Positions 35,965 through 44,621 of a DNA stretch of 64,000 nucleotides are shown here, one piece after another. The translations under genes and the position numbers were made by a program. Source of the DNA: Streptomyces sp. NBC_01214 (GTDB taxonomy: Bacteria; Actinomycetota; Actinomycetes; Streptomycetales; Streptomycetaceae); NCBI RefSeq assembly GCF_026340975.1, contig NZ_JAPEOS010000001.1:3815001-3879000 (forward strand), written 5' to 3'. Position 1 is the stretch's first letter; every line of letters begins with the position of its first letter. The notes under the pieces were generated by a model that ran no database searches, had not been told where the DNA came from, and was given only the letters and a program-made list of their open reading frames with translations.

Positions 35965-36665
35965 GTGCCGTGAGTGCCGTGAAGAACGTGCCGAGCACCC
36001 CACCGCAGGAAGCCGGCAGGACGGCGGGACGCACCGACCTGGGCCGCCGCCTGGCGGCCCGCCGCGAAGCCCTCGGTCTGAGCCGCGACGAACTGGGGCG
36101 TCGGTGCGGGGCCGACGGCCGGTACATCGCCTACCTCGAAGAGCACGCCGCCAGTCCGGCCATCGGCACGCTCCTGCGGATGGCCGACGCACTCGGCGTC
36201 ACCGTCGACGACCTGACCGGCGCCGGCGCCGAGCGCGTCGCCGGTCGAGCGAGCGCCCACCGCGACAGTGTGCTCGTACCGCTGGACGAGACCGAATGCC
36301 GACGGCTGCTGAACACGCACGGCGTGGGCCGCATCGCGGTCTTCACCCCCGAAGGCCCGGCCGTCCTCCCCGTCAACTACCTCACCGCAGGGCCCGACAT
36401 CGCCTTCCGCACCTCCGCGGAAGGCGTCACGGCCACAGCGGCACGTACCGAGGTCGCCTTCGAGATCGACAACATCGACGACGTGACCGCCACCGGCTGG
36501 AGCGTGCTGGCCGTGGGCGAACTGGCGGCCGTCACGGACCCGGACGAGATCCACCGCCTCAACACCGCGGCCCGCTCCCAGCCCTGGGCCGGCGGCCCGC
36601 GCAACCACTGGATGAAGCTCACCCCGGCTCGGATCACCGGCCGTCGCGTGGTGCACGACTCATGA
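35961..36665 (+). CDS. XRE-type HTH fused to a pyridoxamine-5'-phosphate-oxidase-like domain
   Basis: 234 residues. The GTG start overlaps the ADH stop; the GTGAGTGCC unit is repeated at the 5' end, so an internal GTG nine bases later is also possible. Residues about 25-90 are an HTH_3 domain (ARREALGLSRDELGRRCGAD, RYIAYLEEHAASP). Residues about 95-230 are a split-barrel PPOX domain (ECRRLLNTHGVGRIAVFTPE, AVLPVNYLTAG, VAFEIDNIDD, WSVLAVGELA). This could be a flavin- or F420-binding redox-sensitive regulator rather than an enzyme. It is in the middle of the ADH-HAD-GH65 operon. Confidence 0.88.
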   Translation: MSAVSAVKNVPSTPPQEAGRTAGRTDLGRRLAARREALGLSRDELGRRCGADGRYIAYLEEHAASPAIGTLLRMADALGVTVDDLTGAGAERVAGRASAHRDSVLVPLDETECRRLLNTHGVGRIAVFTPEGPAVLPVNYLTAGPDIAFRTSAEGVTATAARTEVAFEIDNIDDVTATGWSVLAVGELAAVTDPDEIHRLNTAARSQPWAGGPRNHWMKLTPARITGRRVVHDS

Positions 36666-37423
36666 TCGACCTACGCGCGGTCGTCTTCGACACCGACGGA
36701 GTGCTCCTGGCCACGGCGGACCGCCACGCGGCCGCCTGGAAGGAGACCTTCGACGGCTGCCTCCCCGAGTGGCAGGCACCGCACGGCGGTGCACGACCGC
36801 GCCCGTTCGATGCCGTCCGCGAATACCGGGACCTGGTCGACGGCCGCTCCCGCCTCGACGGCGTACGCGCCTTCCTCACCGCCCGCCACGTCGACCTCCC
36901 GCCCGGAACGCCCGAGGACCCGCCCGGGTGCGCCACCGTCCACGCGGTCGCCGCCCGCAAGGAGGAGGTCTTCTCCGCGATGGTGCGGACCGAAGGAGTC
37001 CGTACCTTCGACGACGTGCGGCCCGTACTCCGGGCACTGCGGGAGAAGACGATCCGGTGCGCAGCCGTCTCGGCTTCCCGGCACGCCCGCGCCCTCCTGG
37101 AATCCGTAGGGCTCATCGGCTACTTCGACGCCCTGGTGGACGGCGAGGACGCGGCCGCGCTCGCCCTTCCGGGCAAACCCGACCCCGCGCTCTTCCTCGA
37201 AGCTGCCGGCCGGCTCGACGTCACCGCCGCACACACCGCCGTCGTGGAGGACGCGCTCGTAGGCGTCGATGCGGGGCGCCGGGGCCGCTTCGGGCTGGTG
37301 GTGGGGCTCGACCGCGGGGGCGACCCTCGCACGGGGGACGCCCTGCGCACGTACGGCGCCCAGCTCGTCCTGCCCGACCTCGGCGGACTGCCCGCCGCCC
37401 TCGAAGGGTCCCGCCGCCCGTGA
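36662..37423 (+). CDS. HAD-family hydrolase, beta-phosphoglucomutase-like
   Basis: 253 residues starting MIDLRAVVFDTDGVL, with an ATGA overlap. HAD motifs: nucleophile and acid Asp in FDTDGVLL, Ser in AAVSASRHAR, Lys in LPGKPDPALFLEAAG, and the acidic pair in VVEDALVGVDAG. The cap domain of about 90 residues fits beta-phosphoglucomutase. It lies just ahead of a GH65 phosphorylase, the usual partner: the phosphorylase makes beta-glucose 1-phosphate and this enzyme converts it to glucose 6-phosphate. Confidence 0.9.
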   Translation: MIDLRAVVFDTDGVLLATADRHAAAWKETFDGCLPEWQAPHGGARPRPFDAVREYRDLVDGRSRLDGVRAFLTARHVDLPPGTPEDPPGCATVHAVAARKEEVFSAMVRTEGVRTFDDVRPVLRALREKTIRCAAVSASRHARALLESVGLIGYFDALVDGEDAAALALPGKPDPALFLEAAGRLDVTAAHTAVVEDALVGVDAGRRGRFGLVVGLDRGGDPRTGDALRTYGAQLVLPDLGGLPAALEGSRRP

Positions 37424-39819
37424 ACACGCCCTGGCGCTGGGAGTACCACCGCTACGACCCCAAGACCGAGCGGCTGGTCGAGTCGCTGTGCGCCCTGGGC
37501 AACGGCCGCTTCGCCACCCGTGGTTCAGCCCCCGAAAGCGTCGCCGACGGCGTCCACTACCCGGGCACCTACCTCGCCGGCTGCTACGACCGGCTCACCT
37601 CCACCATCGGCGGACGAACGGTCTCCAACGAGGACATGGTCCGGTTGCCGGACTGGACCGCCCTGCGGTACCGCTGCCTGCCCGAGGGCGCACCGCCCGG
37701 CGACTGGCTCACGCCCGACCACCCGGCCCTGCGCCACAGCCACGTATCGCTGGACCTGCGCGGCGGTACGCTCACCCGCCGGATGCTCTTCCACGACGCC
37801 GAGGGCCGCCGCCTGGGCGTCACGCACACCCGCCTCGTCCACATGGGCGACCCGAACCTGGCGGCGCAGCGCACGCTCTTCAGGGCGTACGGCTGGCGCG
37901 GCAGGATCGAGATCGAGTCCGTACTCGACGGCGACGTCACGAACGCGGGCGTCGAGCGCTACCGCGCCCTGGCCGGGCGGCACCTCGTCGAGCACCGGGC
38001 CGGGGTGGAGGCGCAGGGCACCGCCTGGCTGTCCTGCACCACCAGCACCTCACGGGTTCGGATCGGGCTCGCGGTCCGGACGACAGCACGTCCGCTGGCG
38101 CCGGTGGGTAGGGCCTGCACGGCAACCACCGCCACCCAGACGTTCGTCCTGCCGATCAGGCGGGCCGCCCCGGTCGTCGTCGTGAAGGCCGCTGCCCTGT
38201 GCAGCTCGCTCGACCGTCCCCCGGCCGATCCCGTGAGCCGGAGCATCGACCGCGCCGTACACGCACCGGACTTCGCCCACCTGCTGGCCTCCCACCGGGC
38301 GTCCTGGCAACGTCTCTGGAACGACGGGGAGTTGAAGGTACCCGGTGAGACCGGCCGGGTGCTGCGGCTGCATTCCTTCCACGTCCTCCAAACCCTCTCG
38401 CCGCACACCGTGGAGCTCGACGTCGGCGTCCCGGCCCGCGGCCTCCACGGCGAGGCGTACCGGGGGCACGTCTTCTGGGACGAGCTGTTCGTCCTGCCCC
38501 ACCTCGCCCTCCACCTCCCCGACACCGCCCGCGCCCTGCTGATGTACCGGCACCGACGGCTCCCCGCGGCACGGGAGGCCGCCCGCCGAGCCGGGGTCAA
38601 GGGGGCGATGTTCCCCTGGCAGAGCGGCAGTTCCGGAGCCGAGGAGACGCAGCGGCTGCACCTCAACCCGCGCTCCGGCCGCTGGCTGCCCGACCACTCC
38701 CACCTCCAGCGCCACGTGGGATCGGCCATCGCCTGGAACGTGTGGCGGTACGGGCGGGCCACCGGTGACATCGGCTTCATGCACGGCCCCGGAGCCGAAC
38801 TCCTCCTGCACGTAGCCCACTTCTGGGCCGACGCGGCGACCTGGGACATCGGCCTCGGCCGCTACCGGATCCGCGGAGTCGTCGGCCCGGACGAATACCA
38901 CGACGCCTACCCGGACGCCGCCGCTCCCGGCATAGACGACAACGCCTACACCAACGTCACCGCCGCGTGGGTGCTCGCCCGCGCCCTCGAACTGTACGGG
39001 GAACTCCCGGCAGCCCGACGCGCCGAGCTCCTCGCGCACCTCGGCATCGGCCCCGACGACCTCCGCTCCTGGGAGGACGTCTCGTACCGCTTGTACGTGC
39101 CGTTCCACCAGGACGTGATCAGCCAGTTCCACGGCTACGGAGACCTCGCCGAGCTCGACTGGGACGGTTACCGCGCCCGCTACCACGACATCCGCCGCCT
39201 GGACCGCATCCTGGAAGCCGAGGGCGACACCCCCAACCGCTACCAGGCGTCCAAGCAGGCCGACACCCTCATGCTCGGCTACCTCTTCCGCCCCACCGAA
39301 CTCGAATCCCTGTTCACCCGGCTCGGATACCGCCTCGACGACGACCTCTGGCGCAGGACGGTGGCCCACTACCTGCGGCGCACCTGCCACGGCTCCACGC
39401 TCAGCAGTCTCGTACACGGCTGGGTCCTCGCCCGGCAGCAGGGCCCGGAAGCCTGGCGCTACTGCCAGGAAGCCCTGCTCGGCGACATCACCGACGTCCA
39501 GGGCGGCACCACCGGCGAAGGGATCCACCTCGGCGCCATGGGCGGCACCCTCGACCTCGTCGAGCGCGGCATCGTCGGCCTCGAACCCCACGGCGACGGT
39601 CTGCACATCGACCCGGTGCCCCTCTCCGAGGTGCCAGGGTCCTCGTTCTCGATCTCCTACCTGGGGCACCGGGACGTCCGCATCCGGCTCCGGCCCGGCC
39701 GGCTCGGCATCAGCGTCCCCCCGTCGCTCCTGGGCCCGGTGCCGGTCGTCCTGCCCGGCGACCGGAAGGAAGGCGTTGCCGCGGGCCAGGAACGGTGGTT
39801 CCGGCTACCCAAGGGGTGA
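37420..39819 (+). CDS. GH65 disaccharide phosphorylase (trehalose/maltose/kojibiose type)
   Basis: 799 residues, normal for the family, with a GTG start overlapping the HAD stop. N-terminal beta-sandwich (LCALGNGRFATRGS, VHYPGTYLAGCYDR), then the (alpha/alpha)6 catalytic barrel: HGEAYRGHVFWDELFVLPHL, AMFPWQSGSSGAEETQ, the general acid Glu492 in GVVGPDEYHDAY, and RYQASKQADTLML for phosphate and sugar binding. It splits an alpha-linked glucose disaccharide with phosphate, inverting to beta-glucose 1-phosphate. The exact linkage is not readable. Phosphorolysis saves one ATP relative to hydrolysis, which fits a low-energy regulon. Confidence 0.92.
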   Translation: MNTPWRWEYHRYDPKTERLVESLCALGNGRFATRGSAPESVADGVHYPGTYLAGCYDRLTSTIGGRTVSNEDMVRLPDWTALRYRCLPEGAPPGDWLTPDHPALRHSHVSLDLRGGTLTRRMLFHDAEGRRLGVTHTRLVHMGDPNLAAQRTLFRAYGWRGRIEIESVLDGDVTNAGVERYRALAGRHLVEHRAGVEAQGTAWLSCTTSTSRVRIGLAVRTTARPLAPVGRACTATTATQTFVLPIRRAAPVVVVKAAALCSSLDRPPADPVSRSIDRAVHAPDFAHLLASHRASWQRLWNDGELKVPGETGRVLRLHSFHVLQTLSPHTVELDVGVPARGLHGEAYRGHVFWDELFVLPHLALHLPDTARALLMYRHRRLPAAREAARRAGVKGAMFPWQSGSSGAEETQRLHLNPRSGRWLPDHSHLQRHVGSAIAWNVWRYGRATGDIGFMHGPGAELLLHVAHFWADAATWDIGLGRYRIRGVVGPDEYHDAYPDAAAPGIDDNAYTNVTAAWVLARALELYGELPAARRAELLAHLGIGPDDLRSWEDVSYRLYVPFHQDVISQFHGYGDLAELDWDGYRARYHDIRRLDRILEAEGDTPNRYQASKQADTLMLGYLFRPTELESLFTRLGYRLDDDLWRRTVAHYLRRTCHGSTLSSLVHGWVLARQQGPEAWRYCQEALLGDITDVQGGTTGEGIHLGAMGGTLDLVERGIVGLEPHGDGLHIDPVPLSEVPGSSFSISYLGHRDVRIRLRPGRLGISVPPSLLGPVPVVLPGDRKEGVAAGQERWFRLPKG

Positions 39820-39859
39820 CGCGGCCACCGCCGCGGTCGCGCGGGAGCCGCCGCGCGGA

Positions 39860-39894
39860 GGACCGAACGGCCCCCGGAGGGATCCGTCCGGCCC
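39860..39894. promoter_or_regulatory. Two GGNCC palindromes upstream of the flavodoxin gene
   Basis: GGACCGAACGGCCC (39860-39873) and GGGATCCGTCCGGCCC (39879-39894) precede the flavodoxin-like gene by about 90 and 68 bp. The second continues as AAGCGG, exactly as after the site at 34776, suggesting conserved promoter architecture. Candidate OsdR/DevR sites for the following four-gene unit. Confidence 0.6.
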
Positions 39895-39962
39895 AAGCGG
39901 ACCGGCAGCCGGCCGCGTGACAGTGGGACCAGGCCCCACCACGGAAACGAGGAGCACCCGCC

Positions 39963-40463
39963 ATGAGCACCAAGCGAGTCCTGGTCGCCTACGGCACCCA
40001 GCACGGCGCCACCGCCGGCATCGCCGAACGGATCGGCGAGACCCTGCGCGAGGACGGTCTCGACGCCGTCGTGCTGCCCGCCGACGAGGTTCACGACGTT
40101 CGCACCTACGACGCCGTGGTCATCGGCGGCTCCCTCTACGCCGGCCACTGGAGCAGCAAGGCCAAGCACTGTGCCGAACGCAACGCCGACTCCCTGCGGC
40201 ACCGGCCGGTGTGGATGTTCAGCAGCGGCCCGCTCGACCGGTCCGCCGAGGAGCACGACATTCCCCCGGTCGCCGCCGTCGCCCGGGAGATGCAGTTGGT
40301 CGGAGCGCGCGAGCACATGACCTTCGGCGGCAGCATCACGGCCCACACCCCGGGCTTCCTCGCCAGGGCACTGACCCGCCAGGGCAAGGGCGGAGACTTC
40401 CGCAACCCCGAGCGGATCCGGAAGTGGGCCCACCACATCAGCGCCGAGCTCGCCACCGCCTGA
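39963..40463 (+). CDS. Flavodoxin-domain protein (HemG-like)
   Basis: 166 residues with GAGGAG upstream. The FMN-phosphate loop is YGTQHGATAGIAERI, followed by VVIGGSLYAGHWSSKAKHC and VWMFSSGPLD. Such short flavodoxin-domain proteins carry electrons or act like menaquinone-dependent protoporphyrinogen dehydrogenase (HemG). It is first in a run with the Rv1733c-like gene and an ABC transporter. A role in anaerobic electron transfer is inferred from context. Confidence 0.85.
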   Translation: MSTKRVLVAYGTQHGATAGIAERIGETLREDGLDAVVLPADEVHDVRTYDAVVIGGSLYAGHWSSKAKHCAERNADSLRHRPVWMFSSGPLDRSAEEHDIPPVAAVAREMQLVGAREHMTFGGSITAHTPGFLARALTRQGKGGDFRNPERIRKWAHHISAELATA

Positions 40464-40518
40464 AGGGACGGGCCCGCGGCTCGGCGAGGACCGGCGAGGA
40501 CCGGCACGGAGGCGCGCC

Positions 40519-41115
40519 ATGCACCGACGGAAGAGAGGGACGAGGGGCAACCCCCTCAGGCGTGCGGCCGACCGCACCCGGACCCGTATGCACGCCGCCT
40601 TCGCACTGACCTGCCTGCTGGCGGTCATCGCCGGTCTCGCCCTCGGGCGGGCCGCTTGGACGGACGGCCACCGTGCCGCTGAGGACACCGCGCGCCACCG
40701 GCACACCGTGACGGCGACCACGGTCGGCGGGGCCACCCTGCGAGCCGGTGACCGGCCGAGCAGCCCGCCGCTCACCGTGGCCACCGCCACCTGGTCCTAC
40801 CCCTCCCACCGCACGCACACGGAAGCCGTCCCCGTGCCGGCAGCGACCCGCAGCGGTGACACGGTCCGCGTGTGGGTCGACGACGACGGCAGGGCGGCCG
40901 CAGCGCCGCCCGACCGGGCCCACATCGCCCTGAACGCGGCGGCAGCCGGCGCCGGCGCGCTGGCCGGGACCGTGCTCGTCGGCGGCGCCCTCGTCGCCGT
41001 GCGCCTGCGCATCGTGGACGCGCACAGCGCACGGTCCTGGGAAACCGAATGGGCGGGCATCGAGCCCCTGTGGTCCGGCCGCCTGCGGCCCGGCCAGGGG
41101 GCCGGCGATGACTGA
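40519..41115 (+). CDS. Rv1733c-like membrane protein
   Basis: 198 residues with an Arg-rich N-terminus (RRKRGTRGNPLRRAADRTRT), a first membrane helix (about 25-45) and a second (about 138-162), with an external loop rich in Thr and Asp between them (ATWSYPSHRTHTEAVPVP, GDTVRVWVDDDG). This is the layout of mycobacterial Rv1733c, a DosR-regulon protein of unknown function. The gap before it holds a GGCGAGGACC tandem duplication. Followed closely by ABC transporter genes. Confidence 0.8.
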   Translation: MHRRKRGTRGNPLRRAADRTRTRMHAAFALTCLLAVIAGLALGRAAWTDGHRAAEDTARHRHTVTATTVGGATLRAGDRPSSPPLTVATATWSYPSHRTHTEAVPVPAATRSGDTVRVWVDDDGRAAAAPPDRAHIALNAAAAGAGALAGTVLVGGALVAVRLRIVDAHSARSWETEWAGIEPLWSGRLRPGQGAGDD

Positions 41116-41156
41116 GACCGCGGGCGCGTCTCCCGCCGCAGGCCCAGACTGAAACC

Positions 41157-42074
41157 ATGGGCGACGGGCCGGCGATCGAGCTGACCGGGCTGACCAAGAG
41201 GTACGGACCGGTGAGGGGAATCGACCGCCTCAGCCTCACGGTGGCACCGGGTGAGGTATTCGGCTTCCTCGGGCCGAACGGCGCGGGGAAGACGACCACG
41301 CTGCGCTGCCTCACCGGCCTGCTCCGGCCCAGCGGGGGACGGGTGCGGGTGCTCGGGCTGGACCCGATCGCCGACCATCGCCGGGTGACCCCGTACCTGG
41401 GCTACCTGCCGGGTGAACTGCGCCTGTACCCGGAACTCTCCGGATCGGAAACGCTCGATCTGCTGGCCGCGCTGCAAGGCGCTCCGGTGCCCCGTCGCAG
41501 CGAGCTGTGCGATCGGCTGGGGCTGACGCCCGCCGTCCTCGCCCGCCCCGTCGGAGGCTACTCGCGGGGCATGAAGCAGAAGCTCGGCCTGGTGCAAGCG
41601 ATGCAGCACGATCCGCGCCTGGTGGTGCTCGACGAACCGACCGAGGGGCTCGACCCTTTGGTCCAGGAGACGTTCTTCGCCCTGCTGGGCGAGGCGGCCG
41701 CAGCTGGACGCACCGTCCTGCTCTCCAGCCACGTCCTGCCGGAGGTGCAGCGTACGTGCGGGCGCGTGGCGATCATCCGGGACGGACGACTGGTCACGGT
41801 CCAGAGCGTGGCCGGCCTGCGCGAGGCCCGTGCCCGACGGATCAGGCTGTCCTTCGCGGACGGGCAGGGGGCACGGCCACTGGGCGGCGCCGAGCGCTGG
41901 GCCCCGCACTGGCAGGGTGACCGGGTGGAGCTGCTCGTACCGCCGAGCGAGGTGGTGGGGGCCCTGCGCACCCTGCTCGGACTGGCGGTGGTCGACATCA
42001 CGGTGGAGGAGGCCGGTCTGGACGAGGCCTTCATGGACCTGTACCGCGACGGTGACGGGCGGGAGGAGCCGTGA
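41157..42074 (+). CDS. ABC transporter ATP-binding protein
   Basis: 305 residues. Walker A GPNGAGKTT, Q-loop region LGYLPGELRLYPELSG, signature YSRGMKQKLG, Walker B LVVLDEPTEGLDP and the switch His in LLSSHVLPE are all present. The C-terminal extension (about 215-305) is of the DrrA/NatA type found with single-gene permeases. It overlaps the permease gene by 4 bp. Substrate unknown; an exporter is the normal function for this arrangement. Confidence 0.93.
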   Translation: MGDGPAIELTGLTKRYGPVRGIDRLSLTVAPGEVFGFLGPNGAGKTTTLRCLTGLLRPSGGRVRVLGLDPIADHRRVTPYLGYLPGELRLYPELSGSETLDLLAALQGAPVPRRSELCDRLGLTPAVLARPVGGYSRGMKQKLGLVQAMQHDPRLVVLDEPTEGLDPLVQETFFALLGEAAAAGRTVLLSSHVLPEVQRTCGRVAIIRDGRLVTVQSVAGLREARARRIRLSFADGQGARPLGGAERWAPHWQGDRVELLVPPSEVVGALRTLLGLAVVDITVEEAGLDEAFMDLYRDGDGREEP

Positions 42075-42892
42075 GAGAGCGGTGGCCCCTGCTGTGGCTC
42101 GCCCTGTACCGGCGGCGCCGGATGCTGGTCGCCCTGCTCGTCGGCATGGTCGTCTTCGAGGCGCTCATCGTGGTGGTCGCCAACGCGGTTCCTCCGGGGC
42201 AGCTCTTCTCCGCGGGCGGGAAGGGACCGCCGTCGGCCTACCGCGCGTTCAGCGGGTCCAGCGGTGACGTGTCGATCGCCAGTTACGCCGGACTGCTGGG
42301 CGCCGGCCTCACGCACCCGTTCTGGATCGCCATGCAGCTCACCGCGATCGGCTCGCTCGCCGCGGCCGCTGTGGCGGCGGACGTGGAATCCGGGACCGTG
42401 GAACTGGTGATGGTGCGGCCCGTCAGCCGGACCCGGCTGCTGGCCGAACGGACCGCCGCCCTGGTGCTCGCGGCGTTGGCCCTGAACGCGGCCGCGACCC
42501 TCACGGTGGCGGTGGGGGTGGCGCTGTCACCGGACATCCGCCGTGCGGTGCCGATCGGCGGGGTGTTCGCCGCCGGGATCATGGGCCTCGGCTTCGCCCT
42601 GTGCCTGATCGGGCCGGCGATGGCCGTATCGGCCGGGGGACGACGGCGGGCCCAGGTGATCGGCGCGACCATCGCGATCGGAGCCGTGGGATTCGCCGTC
42701 AACTTCATCGCGCTGGCATGGCGGCCGGCGGCCCCGCTCAGGTTCCTCAGCCCGTTCCACTACTACGCCCCGGGCGACGCCCTGGCCGGAGGCGGCGTGC
42801 TCTGGCCCCAGCTCGGGATCCTGGTCGGCGTGGGGACGCTGGGCGTCCTCCTAGCCGATCTGCTGCTCCGGCGCCGAGACCTCGCACCCTGA
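42071..42892 (+). CDS. ABC transporter permease (ABC-2 type)
   Basis: 273 residues with six predicted membrane helices; the first begins right after RERWPLLWLALYRRRRM. SGTVELVMVRPVSRTRLLAER is the cytoplasmic coupling segment typical of ABC-2 permeases. GTG start overlapping the ATPase stop. Together the two proteins form a dimeric exporter of unknown cargo, last in the flavodoxin-Rv1733c-like run. Confidence 0.9.
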   Translation: MRERWPLLWLALYRRRRMLVALLVGMVVFEALIVVVANAVPPGQLFSAGGKGPPSAYRAFSGSSGDVSIASYAGLLGAGLTHPFWIAMQLTAIGSLAAAAVAADVESGTVELVMVRPVSRTRLLAERTAALVLAALALNAAATLTVAVGVALSPDIRRAVPIGGVFAAGIMGLGFALCLIGPAMAVSAGGRRRAQVIGATIAIGAVGFAVNFIALAWRPAAPLRFLSPFHYYAPGDALAGGGVLWPQLGILVGVGTLGVLLADLLLRRRDLAP

Positions 42893-42923
42893 ACGGAGCC
42901 GCAACGAAACGGAGCCGCAACGA
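42892..42923. repeat. 16-bp tandem duplication
   Basis: Two exact copies of AACGGAGCCGCAACGA. The first overlaps the permease stop codon. It lies between convergent genes and is probably a replication-slippage duplication. Confidence 0.7.
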
Positions 42924-42962
42924 GTGGCCACGGGGCGTCCGGCGCCTCTCCCCCCGGATCCC

Positions 42963-43955
42963 CTACTCCCGGATTTCCAGTACCTCGGTCACCGGGCGGC
43001 GCGGCGTGGCGGGCCCTACAGGTCCGTAGCCGAGGCGGAGGACCATCTGTACGTGTCCCATGGCCGCGACCGGGTCGCGGACCGTCCACCGCAGCTCCGG
43101 CCATTCCAGGGGCTGGGACGTCATCGAGGTGGCAAGGCCGTCGGCAGTGGCCTGGAGGAGGACGCGCTCCATCGCCTGGCCCGCGTGCAGCCAGTCGACC
43201 CTCGTGTCCCCCGAGGTGCTGAGCAGGGCCAGCTGCGGCCGCTCCTCGAACACGGCCCAGCCACGATCCGGCACCGGCCCGGCCCGACCGAAGTCGCGTA
43301 CGGGCGTAGGGCCTGCGGAACTCTTCGATCCGAACGCGGCGGCGGGAATGCCGTCGCGGCGCCCGCCCGTAGCACCCCGCACGGGGGAGACCCAGTCCGC
43401 GGTCTCCGCACGGACGAGCGGATCGATCTCCTCGCGGTGTTCCGCGTCCCGGACCAGCCCGAGCACGGTGTCCAAGTGCCACGGGTCCGGGACGGTCAGC
43501 CGGCAGCCCTCCAAGCGGGCCGCGGCCACCAGGCCGTCCAGCAGCGCGGTGGGCACCGGCTCGTCGCCGAAGGGGTACCGGCTGGTGCGGCGACGCCGGA
43601 CGGCGCCGTGCAGGGCGGCCAACTGGTGGTCCTCGCCCGCCGTTCCGTCGACGGTCACCGTGGCGAGCAGCCACGGTTCGCCGTCGTCCGGCAAGAGCCG
43701 TACGCGGACGGGAAGGCCGTTCCGGGCCGCGGACACGCGCAGGTTGAACAGCGCCGCGGCGCAACCGAGCTGGAGGGCCCGGTGGTTCGGGTCGGTCCGG
43801 GTCATGGCGCGGTCCGGATCGCCGTACAGGTCCAGGGTTCCGCTGCCCGCACGGAACACGAACTTCCAAGGCTGGGCGTTGTGCATGGACGGGGCGGTGA
43901 CGGCGTCGTCGACGAGCCGGGCCACGGTGGCGGGGTCGAGAGGTGTGGCGGTCAT
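42963..43955 (-). CDS. Acg-family FMN-binding nitroreductase-like protein
   Basis: 330 residues, a nitroreductase fold with the family's start LVDDAVTAPSMHNAQPWKF, RALQLGCAAALFNLRVSA and YPFGDEPVP, and a C-terminal QMVLRLGYGPVGPATPRRPV. The mycobacterial relatives Acg (Rv2032) and Rv3131 belong to the DosR regulon and may bind or sequester flavin rather than reduce nitro compounds. It overlaps the upstream CBS gene by 4 bp and so is the last gene of a CBS-CBS-Acg operon that begins at the palindromic promoter near 45400. Confidence 0.9.
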   Translation of the reverse strand: MTATPLDPATVARLVDDAVTAPSMHNAQPWKFVFRAGSGTLDLYGDPDRAMTRTDPNHRALQLGCAAALFNLRVSAARNGLPVRVRLLPDDGEPWLLATVTVDGTAGEDHQLAALHGAVRRRRTSRYPFGDEPVPTALLDGLVAAARLEGCRLTVPDPWHLDTVLGLVRDAEHREEIDPLVRAETADWVSPVRGATGGRRDGIPAAAFGSKSSAGPTPVRDFGRAGPVPDRGWAVFEERPQLALLSTSGDTRVDWLHAGQAMERVLLQATADGLATSMTSQPLEWPELRWTVRDPVAAMGHVQMVLRLGYGPVGPATPRRPVTEVLEIRE

Positions 43956-44587
43956 GGGACTGGTCCTGTCTGTGCGGCCTCGTTCGTGATGGGCACCGGG
44001 GTGGTGAAGTCCGCCTTGACGTCCACGACGCCCGGTACGGTGCCGGCGGCGCGCACGACGACGTCCTCCATCGTCGGGTCCGGCAGCGACCCGTGCAGGT
44101 AGACGATGCCGCCCGCCACATGGACGTACACCTCGGCGGAACGGTGCGGGATCAGCTGGTACGCGATCAGCTCGCGGACCTCGGCGCCGATGTCACGGTC
44201 GGGGCGCAGGAAGACCTTGAGCAGGTCGCCGCGGCTGACGACGCCGACGAAGCGACCGTCGCCGTCGACCACGGGAAGGCGCTTGAGGTGTCTGCGGGCC
44301 ATCAAACGCGCCGCGGTGGGGATGGTGGCCCCGCTCGTGACGGTCACCGCCGGGCGGGTCATCAGCTGCTCGGCGGTGGTGCCATGGGCCGCGCCGGGGC
44401 CTTGGGCCTTGATCAGCAGGTCGGCTTCGGAGACGACGCCGGCCACCTTTCCGTCCTGGGCCAGGACGGGGAGCGCGCTGACGTTCCACATCCGCAGCGC
44501 TTCCACGACGTCCTTGAACGCGGTTTCCCGCTCGACGGAGATCGCGGCGTGCGTCATGACGTCCTCGACGGTGCGCAGGTGCTTCAT
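43952..44587 (-). CDS. CBS-pair protein with C-terminal BON-like domain
   Basis: 211 residues from MKHLRTVEDV. CBS motifs EDVMTHAAISVERETAFK with LAQDGKVAGVVSEADLLIK, and LMTRPAVTVTSGATIP with VDGDGRFVGVVSRGDLLKVF. The BON-like tail (VYVHVAGGIVYLHGSLPD, VPGVVDVKADF) is complete. Second gene of the operon, 34 bp behind its paralogue and overlapping the Acg-like gene by 4 bp. Likely adenylate sensing in a hypoxia/energy response; the partner protein is unknown. Confidence 0.9.
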   Translation of the reverse strand: MKHLRTVEDVMTHAAISVERETAFKDVVEALRMWNVSALPVLAQDGKVAGVVSEADLLIKAQGPGAAHGTTAEQLMTRPAVTVTSGATIPTAARLMARRHLKRLPVVDGDGRFVGVVSRGDLLKVFLRPDRDIGAEVRELIAYQLIPHRSAEVYVHVAGGIVYLHGSLPDPTMEDVVVRAAGTVPGVVDVKADFTTPVPITNEAAQTGPVP

Positions 44588-44621
44588 GGCTGCGACTCCT
44601 TTCGTGCGGTCCGGCGCCGCA

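Noticed and set aside
39923..39939. GTGGGACCAGGCCCCAC as a further regulator site before the flavodoxin gene
   Set aside because: The dyad has a one-base centre, so its spacing differs from the other sites. It also lies only about 24 bp from the start codon.
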